Counted from the first letter of the stretch, positions 35,543 through 45,501 are shown. The stretch: DNA of 64,000 nt from Acidobacteriota bacterium (GCA_008363385.1 RHKY01000001.1:62001-126000), one strand, 5' to 3'. Made by a program: numbers and translations. The notes: generated by a model not told the origin, from the sequence alone.

Positions 35543-36094
35543 CTACTTCGTCTTCCGGTACGTGCCCACCAGCGTCGCCTGCGCCAGGACGTGTCCCTGC
35601 ATCGCCTTCTCGAGCTTCGCCTTCGTCGGGGGTGAGAGCTCGCCGAGGGGCGCGTCGAGGGCGTAGAGCTTGAAGAAGTAGCGGTGGGTCCCGATCGGCG
35701 GGCAGGGGCCGCCCCAGCCGGTCCGCCCCCAGTCGTTGCGGCCCTCGCGCGTCCCGGCAGGCAGCGCTCCCGGGGCGACCCCCTCGGGGAGGCCGGCGAC
35801 CGTCGGCGGCAGGTCGTAGAGGACCCAGTGCACCCACGTCATCTTCGGCGCGGCCGGGTCGGGCGCGTCGGGGTCGTCCACGATCAGGACGAGGGACCTC
35901 GTCCCGGCCGGCAGGCCGCGCCAGGAAAGCGTGGGCGAGACGTCCTTCCCCTCGCACGTGAACGCCGCGGGGATCGGCCCGTTCGGGGCGAAGGCAGGCG
36001 AGGAGAGCGCGAGGGCCAGGGGCGGCTCTGCCGCGGCGGACGCGAGGGGGAGGAGAAGGGCGAACGCGAGGGCGAGATGCCGGACCATTCCCAC
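35543..36094 (-). CDS. YbhB/YbcL-type PEBP family protein, exported
   Basis: 183 residues from GTG 36094 (GGAGG seven bases upstream; ATG 36088 also possible). A signal peptide (LALAFALLLPLASAAA) precedes the phosphatidylethanolamine-binding-protein fold: AAFTCEGKDVSPTLSW, LVLIVDDPDAPDP, WVHWVLYDLP and the C-terminal RYFFKLYALD. Family members bind small anionic ligands through the DPD/HxxxY pocket; bacterial function is mostly unknown. A periplasmic location is predicted. It converges on argJ. Confidence 0.9.
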   Translation of the reverse strand: MGMVRHLALAFALLLPLASAAAEPPLALALSSPAFAPNGPIPAAFTCEGKDVSPTLSWRGLPAGTRSLVLIVDDPDAPDPAAPKMTWVHWVLYDLPPTVAGLPEGVAPGALPAGTREGRNDWGRTGWGGPCPPIGTHRYFFKLYALDAPLGELSPPTKAKLEKAMQGHVLAQATLVGTYRKTK

Positions 36095-36539
36095 GAGGCC
36101 ACCTCCGCGCGGCCGGGACCGCGCACGGCGATCATCGCCCCGTTGACGGTCCGCAGGGCCTCGGACGCGGGTGGTCAGCGACCCGGCTTGTCGTCCGGCG
36201 AGGACGGGCGCGTGGGGTTGGGACGGGCGACCCCCTCCGGGCCGAGACGGCGGTCGGCCGCGTCCGGCAGGAGGTCCGAGGCGATCACGGACCGCCGGAA
36301 GCGGCGGAAGATCCCGGACGTCGTCGTGCGGCGGACGCGTGGATCGGCCGGCGGGTTGCTCATTCGTCCCTCGGCCGGAACGGAGCAAGGCACGTGCCGA
36401 GCCGCGGAACAGCCCGCGGGCCTCGAATCGGTGCGGCCCTGCTCGCAGCGCCCGGACCGTCGGGTTATCCGGTGACCCGGACCCGGGTCAACTCCGCCGC
36501 TCTGACCCACGCGGCACGTCGCCGAGAGCGCCTGCCGGA
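36095..36539. other. 445-base region without a recognised gene
   Basis: The gap between the PEBP gene and the end of the malonyl-CoA synthetase-like gene holds one plausible small frame (36175-36363, minus; listed separately). Otherwise I see no tRNA, structured RNA or repeat in it. It is slightly less GC-rich in places, so a decayed gene is possible. Confidence 0.5.
36175..36363 (-). CDS. Possible small protein of 62 residues
   Basis: ATG 36363 with GAGGGA upstream opens a 62-codon frame whose third positions are nearly all G or C, like the real genes around it. The product is basic and Pro/Arg-rich (begins MSNPPADPRVRRTTTSGIF) with no membrane segment or known motif. It could be a genuine small protein, a gene remnant, or chance in GC-rich DNA. 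Confidence 0.35.
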   Translation of the reverse strand: MSNPPADPRVRRTTTSGIFRRFRRSVIASDLLPDAADRRLGPEGVARPNPTRPSSPDDKPGR

Positions 36540-38060
36540 TCAGTCGGTGCCGCTCTCGGGCGTCGTCGCGGTCCCAGTCCCCTCGAACCGCCTCCCCACA
36601 TCGGCCTTCGTCACCTTCCCCATCGCGTTCCTGGGCAGCTCGTCGAGGAGGAGGAGGCGCGTCGGGAGCTTGTACGGGGCGAGGCGCGCGCGGGCGAAGT
36701 CGCGGAGGGCGTCGAGCGTCACGGGGGACTTCGCGACCACGGCCGCGGCGATCCGCTCCCCCCACTCGGCGTCCGGGAGGCCGACGACGGCCACGTCGCG
36801 GACGAGAGGGTGCTCGCGGAGGGCGGCCTCCACCTCCAGCGCCGAGACCTTGTAGCCGCCGCACTTGAGGATGTCGACGCTCTTCCGCCCCAGGATCCGG
36901 TACCGCCCGTCCTCCACGACGGCCACGTCGCCCGTGACGAACCAGCCGTCGCGGAAGGCCTGCGAGGTGGCGCCGGGCCGCTTCCAGTACTCGCGGAAGA
37001 GGCCCGGCCCGCGGAGGAGGAGCTCGCCCGGAGTCCCGTCGGCGACGTCGAGGCCGCGCTCGTCGACGAGCCGCGCCTCGACGCCCGGGAGCGGCGTCCC
37101 GACCGAGCCCGGGACTCGCGGACCGTCGAGCGGGTTCGAGAGGGCCATCCCGACCTCGGTCATCCCGTACCGCTCCAGGAGGTCGTGCCCCGTGACCTCG
37201 CGCCAGCGTCGGAAGAGCGTCTCCGGCAGCGCCGCCGAGCCGGAGACCACGAGCCTCAGGCGCGCGGCGGCCTCCGAGAGGCGGGCGCGACGCTCCGGCG
37301 GCTGGCCCTCGTGGTGCGACAGGAGCTTCGAGTAGACCGTCGGCACGGCCATGAAGAGGGTGAAGGCACCCGCCTCGATCCGCGACCAGACGGCCTCCGC
37401 GTCGAAGCCCGGCAGCATCTCGCACGCGGCCCCGGCGGCCAGCGCGCAGGAGACGACGTTGAGGATGCCGTGGACGTGGTGGAGGGGGAGGACGTTCACG
37501 GTCCGGTCCTCGCCGGTGATCCCCCACGCGGCGAGGAGAGTCGAGACCTGCGCGGCGAGGCTCGCGTGCGTGTGGACCGCCCCCTTCGGCCGGCTCGTCG
37601 TGCCGCTCGTGTAGAGGAGGAGGGCCCGGCGCGCCGGGTCGACCTCGGGGAGGGCGGCCTCGGGGCCGGCGTCGAGGTCCGTCGTCAGGACGAGCGGGAG
37701 GCCTCGGCCCCTCGCCAGCGGCGCCAGGCGGTCGCGAGCCGAGGGGTGGGCCACGAGGAGCGACGCGTCGGCGTCGTCGACCGCGTAGGCCAGCTCGTCC
37801 TCGGGGTGCGAGAGCCCCAGCGGCACCGCGACGCCGCCCGCCCGGAGGACCGACCAGAGCGTCGCCACCCAGGAGTCGTCCGGCGGGACGAGGAACGCCA
37901 CGCGCTCCTCGGAGAGGTCCGCGCGCCCCCGGAGGAGCCGTCCCGCGCCACGGGCGGAGCGGTCCAGGAGCTCGCGGAACGACACGGCGCGGCCCCCGGC
38001 CAGGAGGGCCGTCCGCTCCCCGTGAGCCAGGGCGGGCGCGACGAGCGGCGGAAGGCTCAC
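36540..38060 (-). CDS. ACSF3/MatB-like malonyl-CoA synthetase (AMP-dependent acyl-CoA ligase)
   Basis: 506 residues from GTG 38060, overlapping the stop of the kinase gene (GTGA). ANL-family motifs in order: LLLYTSGTTSRPKGAVHTH (AMP/phosphate loop), YGMTEVGMALSNP, DGWFVTGDV, GRKSVDILKCGGYKVSALEVE (hinge) and the C-terminal catalytic lysine in PRNAMGKVTK. The hinge and following LPDAEWGERIAA closely resemble human ACSF3, which activates malonate. It would make malonyl-CoA (or methylmalonyl-CoA) from the free acid, ATP and CoA in the cytoplasm. Other short acyl substrates cannot be ruled out. Confidence 0.85.
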   Translation of the reverse strand: MSLPPLVAPALAHGERTALLAGGRAVSFRELLDRSARGAGRLLRGRADLSEERVAFLVPPDDSWVATLWSVLRAGGVAVPLGLSHPEDELAYAVDDADASLLVAHPSARDRLAPLARGRGLPLVLTTDLDAGPEAALPEVDPARRALLLYTSGTTSRPKGAVHTHASLAAQVSTLLAAWGITGEDRTVNVLPLHHVHGILNVVSCALAAGAACEMLPGFDAEAVWSRIEAGAFTLFMAVPTVYSKLLSHHEGQPPERRARLSEAAARLRLVVSGSAALPETLFRRWREVTGHDLLERYGMTEVGMALSNPLDGPRVPGSVGTPLPGVEARLVDERGLDVADGTPGELLLRGPGLFREYWKRPGATSQAFRDGWFVTGDVAVVEDGRYRILGRKSVDILKCGGYKVSALEVEAALREHPLVRDVAVVGLPDAEWGERIAAAVVAKSPVTLDALRDFARARLAPYKLPTRLLLLDELPRNAMGKVTKADVGRRFEGTGTATTPESGTD

Positions 38061-41000
38061 GCGGCCGCCTCCGGGAGCCGGATCATCGGCTGCGTCGAGA
38101 TCCCGCTCGTGAAGATGCTCGCCACCTGCTCGGGGGTGGGCGCCGGCAGGGAGGGGAGGAGGACGTCCAGCGCGTCGCGCAGCGCCGCGGCCGACGGCCA
38201 GCGCTCCTCCGGCCGCTTCCTCAGGCAGCGTGCGATCAGCTGCTCGAGCGCGGGCGGGACCCACGGCGCGATCTCGCTCGGCGGGGCCGGGTCCCGCTCC
38301 AGGACGGCCTGGAACGTGGCGGCGGCCTCGGCGCGGTAGAAGGGCAGGAGCCCGGTGACGAGCTCGTAGAGGGCCACCCCGAGGGCCCAGACGTCGGTCG
38401 GCGGCCCGGTCGGCTCGCCCCGGACCTGCTCCGGGCTCATGGCGTCCGGGGTCCCGGCCGCGTAGCCGCTCTGCGTCAGGCGCGTCGCTTCCACGGCCCG
38501 CGCCAGGCCGAAGTCGAGGAGCTTCGGGTGGCCGGCGGTGGTGACGACGACGTTGTCTGTCTTCAGGTCGCGGTGGACGATGCCGACCGCGTGGATGACG
38601 GAGACGGCCTCGGCCACGTCCCGGACGAGGCGCGCGGCGACCGCCGGCGGGAGCGGCCCGTGCCGCTTGAGGACCCCCTTCAACGTCTCGCCGCGGAGGT
38701 ACTCCATGGCGATGTAGGCCTGTCCGCCCGCCTCGCCCCGCTCCAGCACCCGGACGATCCCCGGGTGGTGGAGGCCCGCCGCGATCTCGCCTTCCCGGAG
38801 GAAGCGTCTCCTCATCTCGGGCGTGGCGAGGAGGTGCGGGTGGATCACCTTCAGCGCGACCTCCTCGCGGGTGTCGAGCCGGCGCGCCCGCCAGACGGTC
38901 CCCATCCCGCCCGAGCCGACCTTCTCCAGCAGCTCGTACGGGCCGAGGACCCCCGCGGCGCCGGTCTTCTCCTCGGCGACGGGCCGGTGGCGGGCCACGT
39001 ACCGCGCGAAGACGGGCGACCGGAAGCCGAGGCGCTCGCCGTCGCGGAGGAGGATCCCCGCCTCCGCCAGCCGGGCCACGATCGCCCCCACCTCGGCCAC
39101 GCCGATCAGGACCTTGTGGACGAAGAGGACGTCCAGCACCTCCGGGAGCGCGCGGAGCCGGGCGCTTCCCCGGTCGACGTGCGCCAGCGCGGCGGCGACC
39201 GTCCGCTCGGCCGGGGAGAGCCGCGCCCACGCCGTCGAGAGGAAGAGGGGAGGCGAGACGTCCCAGGCCTTCAGGACGGCCAGGACGTCGCCCTTTCCGG
39301 CGGCGTTGGCGCGCCTGCCGGCCAGGTGGCAGAGGAGCTCGGCGCCGAGGTGCCGGAGGGCCACGGCCTCGCCCCCCACCTCCGCGCTCGCCAGCTCGGC
39401 GGCCCCCGGGGCGAACCGGACCCGCGGCCCCGCGACCTCGGCCAGCCACCGTCCCCCCTCCTCCGGGGTCGCCGGGCGGAGCGCGACGAAGCGGGCCACG
39501 CGCGCCAGCTCGGGCTCCTCGGCTGCGAAGATCGAGGGCGGGACGTCCCGCGCGACGAGGAGCGAGACCCTCGGCGCCGACGAGAGGAGGACGGAGGCCA
39601 GCGCGTGCCGCCGGGCCGCGCCCGCGTGGTCGAACGGCCCGGGCGCGTCTTCCAGCAGGAGGACGTCGAGGTCGGCGCGCTCGGCCGCCTCGGAGAAGGC
39701 CGCGGCCGCGGCCGACAGCCGCGAGTGAGGCGACGCCTCCGAGCCGTCCTCGCCCGGGAGCTCGGGGACGACGAGGCCGCGGGTGGACAGCGACTGCCGG
39801 ACGGCCGTCAGGTCGGTGGCCCCGCCGTCCGGGCGCGGCGGGAGGCCGACGGCGACGAGCCCGTCCCCCCCGCCTCCGACGAGGAGCGTCGTCAGCAGGG
39901 TCGTCTTCCCGGATCCTGGCGGGGCCGCCAGGACGAAGACGCCGTGGCGGCGGAAGGCCGAGCGGATCCCCTCGCGGACGGAGGCGATCGCCTCCTCCTG
40001 CGCCAGCGGCGGCACGGGGGATCCGGGGGCGAAGGGGTCGTCCTGGATCGGGTGGTACGGCGGTGCCAGGAGCTCCCGGGCGCGGTAGACGAGGTGCTGC
40101 TGGAGACGCCCCGTGACGCCCGCGGCCGCCCGGAGGAGCGATGGGAGCGAGGCCCCGAGCCCGAGCGCCACCAGGACGAGGAGAGCGCGGGCCCAGCCGG
40201 TCTCCCGGAAGAGCGGCGCCAGCGAGAAGGGGACCCGCGCCACCGGGCCCATCCGGCCCGTCCGGTCGACCGCGCGCACCTCCAGGACGTAGTCGCCGGG
40301 CGGGAGCGCGGCCCACCTCACGACCCGCTCCTCGGACGGGCGCCCCCAGCGCTCGAAGAGCGGCGAGAGGCGCCAGACGACGCGCGCCGCGCGCGGGTCG
40401 GCGTACTCGACGACCGAGAGGTCCACCTCGACGGCGCTCTCGCCGCGGCGCCGGTCGGGGAGCCGCACGGCCTCGACGTGGACCCTCGGCGGCGGCGGGA
40501 CGTCCTCGTCCGCGCTCGGGTCGTACCGGATCACCGCGCCGACGAGACCGAACCAGAGGCGCCCGCGGTCGTCGCGGCAGGCCGAGCGGACGATCCCCTC
40601 GCGCGCGGGGAGGCCGTCGGCGAAGCCGAAGACCCGCAGGACCTCCCCCTCGGCCGAGCAGCGGACGAGGCCACGGTCCGTCGTGACCCAGACCTCCCCG
40701 TCGGCCGAAGGGTTGACGGCGTCGACCGACTCGTCGGGCAGGCCGGTCGTCCGGTCCAGGACCCTCACCGCCCCGTCCGGCCCGATCCGGGCGACGCCGC
40801 GGATCGAGGCGACCCAGGCCGCCCCATCGCGCGCGCGCGCCACGTGCCACGGGGCCTCGCCGCGGAAGAAGGGCGCGACCCGGGCGAGCCTCGTCGCGGT
40901 CCCCTTCGGGGGCGACACGGCCAGGAGGTCTCCACCGGACACGACCAGGAGCCCGTCCGGCGGGTCGGGGGCGATCGTGTCGACCGGCGCCCGGGCAAGT

Positions 41001-42352
41001 CCCGGGATCGACGCCCTCACGAACCGGCCGTCCCGGACGACGAAGAGCCCGGCCGTCGTCCCCACCCAGGTCTCGGACCCGGAGCCGGAGGCGACCAGCG
41101 CCAGGCCGGTCGTCGTCCCTTCGGGGAGGGGGATCGTCTCGAAGCGCTCCGCCCCGGCCTCCCGCCTCACGAGCCCGCGGGCGAAGGTGGCGTCGACCCG
41201 CCCGTCCGGAGAGACGACGAGGTCGCGGAACCGGTCGGTACGCGGGAGCCCGCTCCCGGGGCCGAGGACCTCGAAGCGGCCGCCCACCAGGCGCGCCAGC
41301 TCGCCGCGGGCCGTCGACGTCCAGATCGTCCCGTCCGGCGCGGCGGCCAGCGACAGCGGGAGCGTCTCGGCCAGCCCCGCCTCCCCCGTGACGACCGCGA
41401 ACCGGGACGGGGCGTACCGGAAGAGCCCCGCGCCGTCCCCCCCGAGCCAGACCTCGCTCCCCGCTCCGGCCGCCAGCGAGATCACCCGGACCACGGGGAG
41501 GCCGTCGGAGGGGGAGAGGTCGGCCGAGGAGAGGTCGCGCGAGAGCCGGACCGCGCCGCGGGGCGTTCCGGCCCAGACGCGCCCCGCGCCGTCCGAGAGG
41601 AGCGCGTCGACGCGCGGCGCCGGGAGCGGCACGTCGAGCGGCCGCGCCCTCCCGCGGGCGTCGACGAGGAAGAGGCCGTTGTCGGTCCCGGCCAGGACGC
41701 CCCCCTCGCCGTCGGGAAGGAGCGAGAGGACCGGCAGGCCCGCAGGGTCGGCGTGCGAGAAGCCGCGCGCGGAGAGGAGGGCGAGCCCGTCCGGACGCCC
41801 GACCCAGACGGCGTCCCCGTCCGCCGCGAGGCTCAGGACCGGCCCCGTCGCGAGCCGGGAGACGCGGATCTCCCGCGCGCCGGGCACGAGCCGGACGACC
41901 CCGCCGGGGCCTCCCGCCAGGACCTCGCCCTTTGGGCCGAGAGCCAGCGCGTCGACCCGCTCGGTCAGGACCCGGTGGAAGCGGCCGGCCCGCTGGACGT
42001 GGAGCGACGGCCCCCCGACCCAGAGCGAGCCCGTGCCGTCGAGGAGGAGCGGCCCCACGACCCTCTCCGGGAAGCCCGCCGAGGCCGGGACGAGGTGGAA
42101 AGCGGTCCCGTCGAATCGCGCGAGGCCCCCGTTCTTCGTCGCCACCCAGAGGAAGCCGTCGCGGTCCCGCGTCAGGCCCGTCACCTGGCTCTGGGGGAGG
42201 CCGTCCCGTTCGCCGTAGCTGGCCACGGGGACCCTCTGTGCCGGGGCGGGAGACACCGCGGCGAGGGCCGCGGCGAGCGCAACCCATCGGAACCGCCGAA
42301 GCGTTCGAAACGTCCGCTTCGGCCCCGGGAGCCACGCGGGCTCGGGGGGCAT
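38057..42352 (-). CDS. Membrane sensor: Reg_prop propeller, Y_Y_Y, P-loop NTPase, C-terminal Ser/Thr kinase
   Basis: 1431 residues from ATG 42352. An N-terminal signal or TM segment (about 20-38) precedes many two-component-regulator propeller blades (GLPQSQVTGLTRDRDGFLWVAT, then repeated G-x-V/L-W-V/A-G/T units to about 635). A Y_Y_Y-like domain (about 640-705) and a TM (about 712-735) follow. The cytoplasmic part has a Walker A (APPGSGKTT, about 808-816) with LDVLLLED as a Walker-B-like strand. A protein kinase covers about 1134-1400 (VGSGGMGTVW, VALKV, HRDLKTDN near 1258, DFGLA). Histidine kinase domains normally follow such propellers; here an NTPase/eukaryotic-like kinase replaces them. 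Ligand and targets unknown. Confidence 0.88.
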   Translation of the reverse strand: MPPEPAWLPGPKRTFRTLRRFRWVALAAALAAVSPAPAQRVPVASYGERDGLPQSQVTGLTRDRDGFLWVATKNGGLARFDGTAFHLVPASAGFPERVVGPLLLDGTGSLWVGGPSLHVQRAGRFHRVLTERVDALALGPKGEVLAGGPGGVVRLVPGAREIRVSRLATGPVLSLAADGDAVWVGRPDGLALLSARGFSHADPAGLPVLSLLPDGEGGVLAGTDNGLFLVDARGRARPLDVPLPAPRVDALLSDGAGRVWAGTPRGAVRLSRDLSSADLSPSDGLPVVRVISLAAGAGSEVWLGGDGAGLFRYAPSRFAVVTGEAGLAETLPLSLAAAPDGTIWTSTARGELARLVGGRFEVLGPGSGLPRTDRFRDLVVSPDGRVDATFARGLVRREAGAERFETIPLPEGTTTGLALVASGSGSETWVGTTAGLFVVRDGRFVRASIPGLARAPVDTIAPDPPDGLLVVSGGDLLAVSPPKGTATRLARVAPFFRGEAPWHVARARDGAAWVASIRGVARIGPDGAVRVLDRTTGLPDESVDAVNPSADGEVWVTTDRGLVRCSAEGEVLRVFGFADGLPAREGIVRSACRDDRGRLWFGLVGAVIRYDPSADEDVPPPPRVHVEAVRLPDRRRGESAVEVDLSVVEYADPRAARVVWRLSPLFERWGRPSEERVVRWAALPPGDYVLEVRAVDRTGRMGPVARVPFSLAPLFRETGWARALLVLVALGLGASLPSLLRAAAGVTGRLQQHLVYRARELLAPPYHPIQDDPFAPGSPVPPLAQEEAIASVREGIRSAFRRHGVFVLAAPPGSGKTTLLTTLLVGGGGDGLVAVGLPPRPDGGATDLTAVRQSLSTRGLVVPELPGEDGSEASPHSRLSAAAAAFSEAAERADLDVLLLEDAPGPFDHAGAARRHALASVLLSSAPRVSLLVARDVPPSIFAAEEPELARVARFVALRPATPEEGGRWLAEVAGPRVRFAPGAAELASAEVGGEAVALRHLGAELLCHLAGRRANAAGKGDVLAVLKAWDVSPPLFLSTAWARLSPAERTVAAALAHVDRGSARLRALPEVLDVLFVHKVLIGVAEVGAIVARLAEAGILLRDGERLGFRSPVFARYVARHRPVAEEKTGAAGVLGPYELLEKVGSGGMGTVWRARRLDTREEVALKVIHPHLLATPEMRRRFLREGEIAAGLHHPGIVRVLERGEAGGQAYIAMEYLRGETLKGVLKRHGPLPPAVAARLVRDVAEAVSVIHAVGIVHRDLKTDNVVVTTAGHPKLLDFGLARAVEATRLTQSGYAAGTPDAMSPEQVRGEPTGPPTDVWALGVALYELVTGLLPFYRAEAAATFQAVLERDPAPPSEIAPWVPPALEQLIARCLRKRPEERWPSAAALRDALDVLLPSLPAPTPEQVASIFTSGISTQPMIRLPEAAA

Positions 42353-42421
42353 GGCCCCGCATCTTGCACCCGAGCGTCCGCCGGAGCCACCCGCCGGGCT
42401 CGCGTTCGCGGAGGAACACCC

Positions 42422-42427
42422 TAGAAT
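42422..42427 (+). promoter_or_regulatory. Candidate -10 box TAGAAT for ppdK
   Basis: TAGAAT (5/6 match to TATAAT) is 61 bases before the ppdK ATG, in the divergent gap with the sensor-kinase gene. A GAGGAG ribosome site precedes the ATG. No -35 box is evident. Confidence 0.45.
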
Positions 42428-42488
42428 CCCTGCGGTCCCCGGCCGCCCTGGCCGGAGGGCCTCCACCAGAACGTGAGGAGATCACCAG

Positions 42489-45449
42489 ATGGCCAAGCAG
42501 ACGAGTGAGAAGACGGGCCGCGGGACGAAGTTCGTCTACGCGTTCGGCAACGGGACGGCGGACGGCGACGGCAGCCAGAAGGCGCTCCTTGGCGGCAAGG
42601 GGGCGAACCTCGCCGAGATGGCCCGGATCGGGCTTCCCGTGCCGCCGGGCTTCACGATCACGACCGAGGTCTGCACCTTCTTCTACTCGCACGGGAACAC
42701 GTACCCGAAGGGCCTCGACCGGGAGGTCGCCCAGCACCTCGCCCGCGTCGAGAAGGCGCTCGGGAAGAGGTTCGGCGACCCGAAGAACCCGCTCCTCGTC
42801 TCGGTCCGCTCGGGCGCGCGGGCCTCGATGCCCGGGATGATGGACACGATCCTGAACCTCGGCCTGAACGACGTCACGGTCGAGGGGCTGTCGGCCGCGT
42901 CCGGCAACCCGCGCTTCGCGTGGGACTGCTACCGCCGGTTCGTCGCGATGTACGGCGACGTCGTCCTCGGCCTGAAGCCGGTCGACAAGCACGAGCGCGA
43001 CCCGTTCGAGGTGATCCTCGAGGCGAAGAAGGAGAAGGTCGGGGCGCACCTGGACACCGAGCTCCCGGTCGAGGCGCTCAAGCAGCTCGTCGCCGAGTTC
43101 AAGGCCGCCATCAAGGCGAAGACCGGGCACGACTTCCCCGAGGAGCCGATGGACCAGCTCTGGGGGGCGGTGGGAGCCGTCTTCGGCTCCTGGATGAACG
43201 AGCGGGCCATCGTCTACCGGCAGCTCAACGGGATCCCCGAGAGCTGGGGGACGGCCGTCAACGTCCAGTCGATGGTCTTCGGCAACCTGGGCGAGGACTG
43301 CGGCACGGGCGTCGCCTTCACGCGCGACCCGGCCACGGGCGAGAACGTCTTCTACGGCGAGTACCTGATCAACGCGCAGGGCGAGGACGTCGTCGCCGGC
43401 ATCCGGACGCCGCAGAAGATCGCCACGCTCGAGCAGGCGATGCCCGCGGTCTTCAAGCAGCTCCTCGGGATCCGCCACACCCTGGAGCAGCACTACCGCG
43501 ACATGCAGGACATCGAGTTCACGGTGGAGCGCGGCAAGCTCTTCATGCTCCAGACCCGCACCGGCAAGCGGACCGGCTTCGCGGAGGTGAGGATCGCCGT
43601 CGAGATGGAGCGCGAGAAGCTGATCACGCCGGAGGAGGCCCTCCTGCGCGTCAACCCGGACTCGCTGAACCAGCTCCTCCGCCCGGTCTTCGACCCGAAG
43701 GCCAAGCGCGCCGCGATCGACGGGGGCGCCTTCATGGCCAAGGGCCTCAACGCGGGCCCCGGCGCCGCGTCGGGAAAGGTCGTCTTCAGCGCCCAGGACG
43801 CCTTCGAGTGGGCGAAGCGGGGCGAGAAGGTCCTCCTCGTCCGCGAGGAGACGAGCCCCGAGGACATCAAGGGGATGAACGCGGCCGAGGGGATCCTGAC
43901 CGCCCGCGGCGGCATGACCTCCCACGCGGCCCTCGTCGGGCGGCAGATGGGGAAGGTCTGCGTCGTCGGCTGCGAGGCCCTCCGGATCGACTACGCGAAG
44001 CGCTGCTTCACCGTGAAGAACGACCCGAAGAACCGGGCCGTGATGGAGGGGGACTGGGTCTCCATCGACGGGACGACGGGCGAGGTGATCGAGGGGCAGC
44101 TCGCGACGAAGCCGTCGGAGGTCCTGCAGGTCCTCCTCGAGAAGAGCCTCGCGCCCGAGGCGAGCGAGGTCTACCGGCTCTACGCCGAGCTGATGAGCTG
44201 GGCCGACGCCGTGCGGCGGCTGAAGGTGCGCGCCAACGCCGACCAGCCCGACCAGTCGTCCAACGCCGTGGCCTTCGGCGCCGAGGGGATCGGCCTCTGC
44301 CGGACCGAGCACATGTTCTTCGGCGGCGACCGGATCACGGCGGTGCGCGAGATGATCCTGGCCGAGTCGCTCGAGGCGCGCGAGAAGGCGCTCGCCAAGC
44401 TCCTCCCGATGCAGCGCGAGGACTTCGTCGGGGTCTTCCGGGCGATGGGCCCGCGCCCGGTGACGATCCGGACGCTCGACCCGCCGCTCCACGAGTTCCT
44501 GCCGCACCACAGCAAGGAGCAGGAGGCGGTCGCCGAGCAGCTCGGCGTCTCGGTCGAGACCGTCGCCAGGAAGGTGAACGAGCTGCACGAGATGAACCCG
44601 ATGCTCGGGCACCGCGGCTGCCGGCTCGGGGTCATCTTCCCGGAGATCACGCGGATGCAGGCCCGCGCGATCCTGGAGGCGGCCTGCATCGTGAAGAAGG
44701 ACGGGGTCGACGTGAAGCCGGAGATCATGATCCCGCTCGTCGGCCACGTGCACGAGCTGAAGGACCAGGACGCCGTCGTGCGCAAGGCGGCCGACGACGT
44801 CTTCGCGGCGGCCGGGACGAAGGTCGACTACCTGGTCGGGACGATGATCGAGCTGCCGCGGGCGGCGCTGACGGCCGACGAGATCGCCACGGTGGCGGAG
44901 TTCTTCAGCTACGGGACGAACGACCTGACGCAGACGACGTTCGGGCTGTCGCGCGACGACGCCGGGAAGTTCCTGCCGGACTACGTCCGCCGGGAGATCC
45001 TGCCGGCGGACCCGTTCGAGAAGCTGGACCAGACGGGCGTCGGGAAGCTCGTGAAGATGGGGGTCGAGCTGGGGCGGAGCGCGCGGCCGAAGCTGAAGAT
45101 CGGCATCTGCGGCGAGCACGGCGGCGAGCCGAGCTCGGTCGAGTTCTGCCACCGGACGGAGCTCGACTACGTCAGCTGCTCGCCGTTCCGGATCCCGATC
45201 GCCCGCCTGGCGGCGGCTCAGGCCGCGGTCAAGGAAGGGAAGACGGTCTCCGGCAGGCCGGCGAAGAAGGCTGCCAAGGCCGCGCCGAAGGGCAAGGCCG
45301 CGAAGCCGGCTCCGAAGAAGAAGGCCGCTTCCAAGCCCGCGCCGAAGGCTCCCGCGAAGCCGGCGAAGAAGGCCGTGTCGAAGCCGGCCGCCAAGGCGCC
45401 CGGGAAGGGGAAGAAGCCCGCGCCGAAGGGGAAGAACGGCCGGAAGTAG
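42489..45449 (+). CDS. ppdK: Pyruvate phosphate dikinase with a lysine/alanine/proline-rich C-terminal tail
   Basis: 986 residues from ATG 42489. The N-terminal nucleotide-binding domain begins KFVYAFGNG and has [12 protein letters not shown]. The phosphohistidine domain carries His479 in GGMTSHAAL. The C-terminal PEP/pyruvate barrel includes [17 protein letters not shown] and [20 protein letters not shown]. It interconverts PEP and pyruvate with ATP/Pi in the cytoplasm. Typical enzymes end near residue 880-915. This one continues for about 70 residues of K/A/P repeats (residues about 917-986, e.g. [20 protein letters not shown]) like histone H1. It is divergent from the sensor kinase and followed by a strong hairpin. 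Confidence 0.96.
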   Translation: MAKQTSEKTGRGTKFVYAFGNGTADGDGSQKALLGGKGANLAEMARIGLPVPPGFTITTEVCTFFYSHGNTYPKGLDREVAQHLARVEKALGKRFGDPKNPLLVSVRSGARASMPGMMDTILNLGLNDVTVEGLSAASGNPRFAWDCYRRFVAMYGDVVLGLKPVDKHERDPFEVILEAKKEKVGAHLDTELPVEALKQLVAEFKAAIKAKTGHDFPEEPMDQLWGAVGAVFGSWMNERAIVYRQLNGIPESWGTAVNVQSMVFGNLGEDCGTGVAFTRDPATGENVFYGEYLINAQGEDVVAGIRTPQKIATLEQAMPAVFKQLLGIRHTLEQHYRDMQDIEFTVERGKLFMLQTRTGKRTGFAEVRIAVEMEREKLITPEEALLRVNPDSLNQLLRPVFDPKAKRAAIDGGAFMAKGLNAGPGAASGKVVFSAQDAFEWAKRGEKVLLVREETSPEDIKGMNAAEGILTARGGMTSHAALVGRQMGKVCVVGCEALRIDYAKRCFTVKNDPKNRAVMEGDWVSIDGTTGEVIEGQLATKPSEVLQVLLEKSLAPEASEVYRLYAELMSWADAVRRLKVRANADQPDQSSNAVAFGAEGIGLCRTEHMFFGGDRITAVREMILAESLEAREKALAKLLPMQREDFVGVFRAMGPRPVTIRTLDPPLHEFLPHHSKEQEAVAEQLGVSVETVARKVNELHEMNPMLGHRGCRLGVIFPEITRMQARAILEAACIVKKDGVDVKPEIMIPLVGHVHELKDQDAVVRKAADDVFAAAGTKVDYLVGTMIELPRAALTADEIATVAEFFSYGTNDLTQTTFGLSRDDAGKFLPDYVRREILPADPFEKLDQTGVGKLVKMGVELGRSARPKLKIGICGEHGGEPSSVEFCHRTELDYVSCSPFRIPIARLAAAQAAVKEGKTVSGRPAKKAAKAAPKGKAAKPAPKKKAASKPAPKAPAKPAKKAVSKPAAKAPGKGKKPAPKGKNGRK

Positions 45450-45472
45450 CCCGGAGAGGATCGTCCCGGAGA

Positions 45473-45501
45473 GCGGCGGCGGCCCGGCGGGCCGCCGCCG
45501 C
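45473..45501. terminator. 13-bp hairpin after ppdK
   Basis: GCGGCGGCGGCCC (45473-45485) pairs exactly with 45489-45501 over a GGC loop, 24 bases after the ppdK stop and six bases before the stop of the convergent frameshifted gene. It could terminate both. A short TTCT follows on the plus strand. Confidence 0.65.

Noticed and set aside
36540-45152. A 2870-codon open frame on the minus strand across several genes
   Set aside because: Only its last part is the real malonyl-CoA synthetase-like gene; the rest is antisense or out-of-frame shadow of ppdK and the sensor kinase, caused by the scarcity of stop codons in GC-rich DNA.
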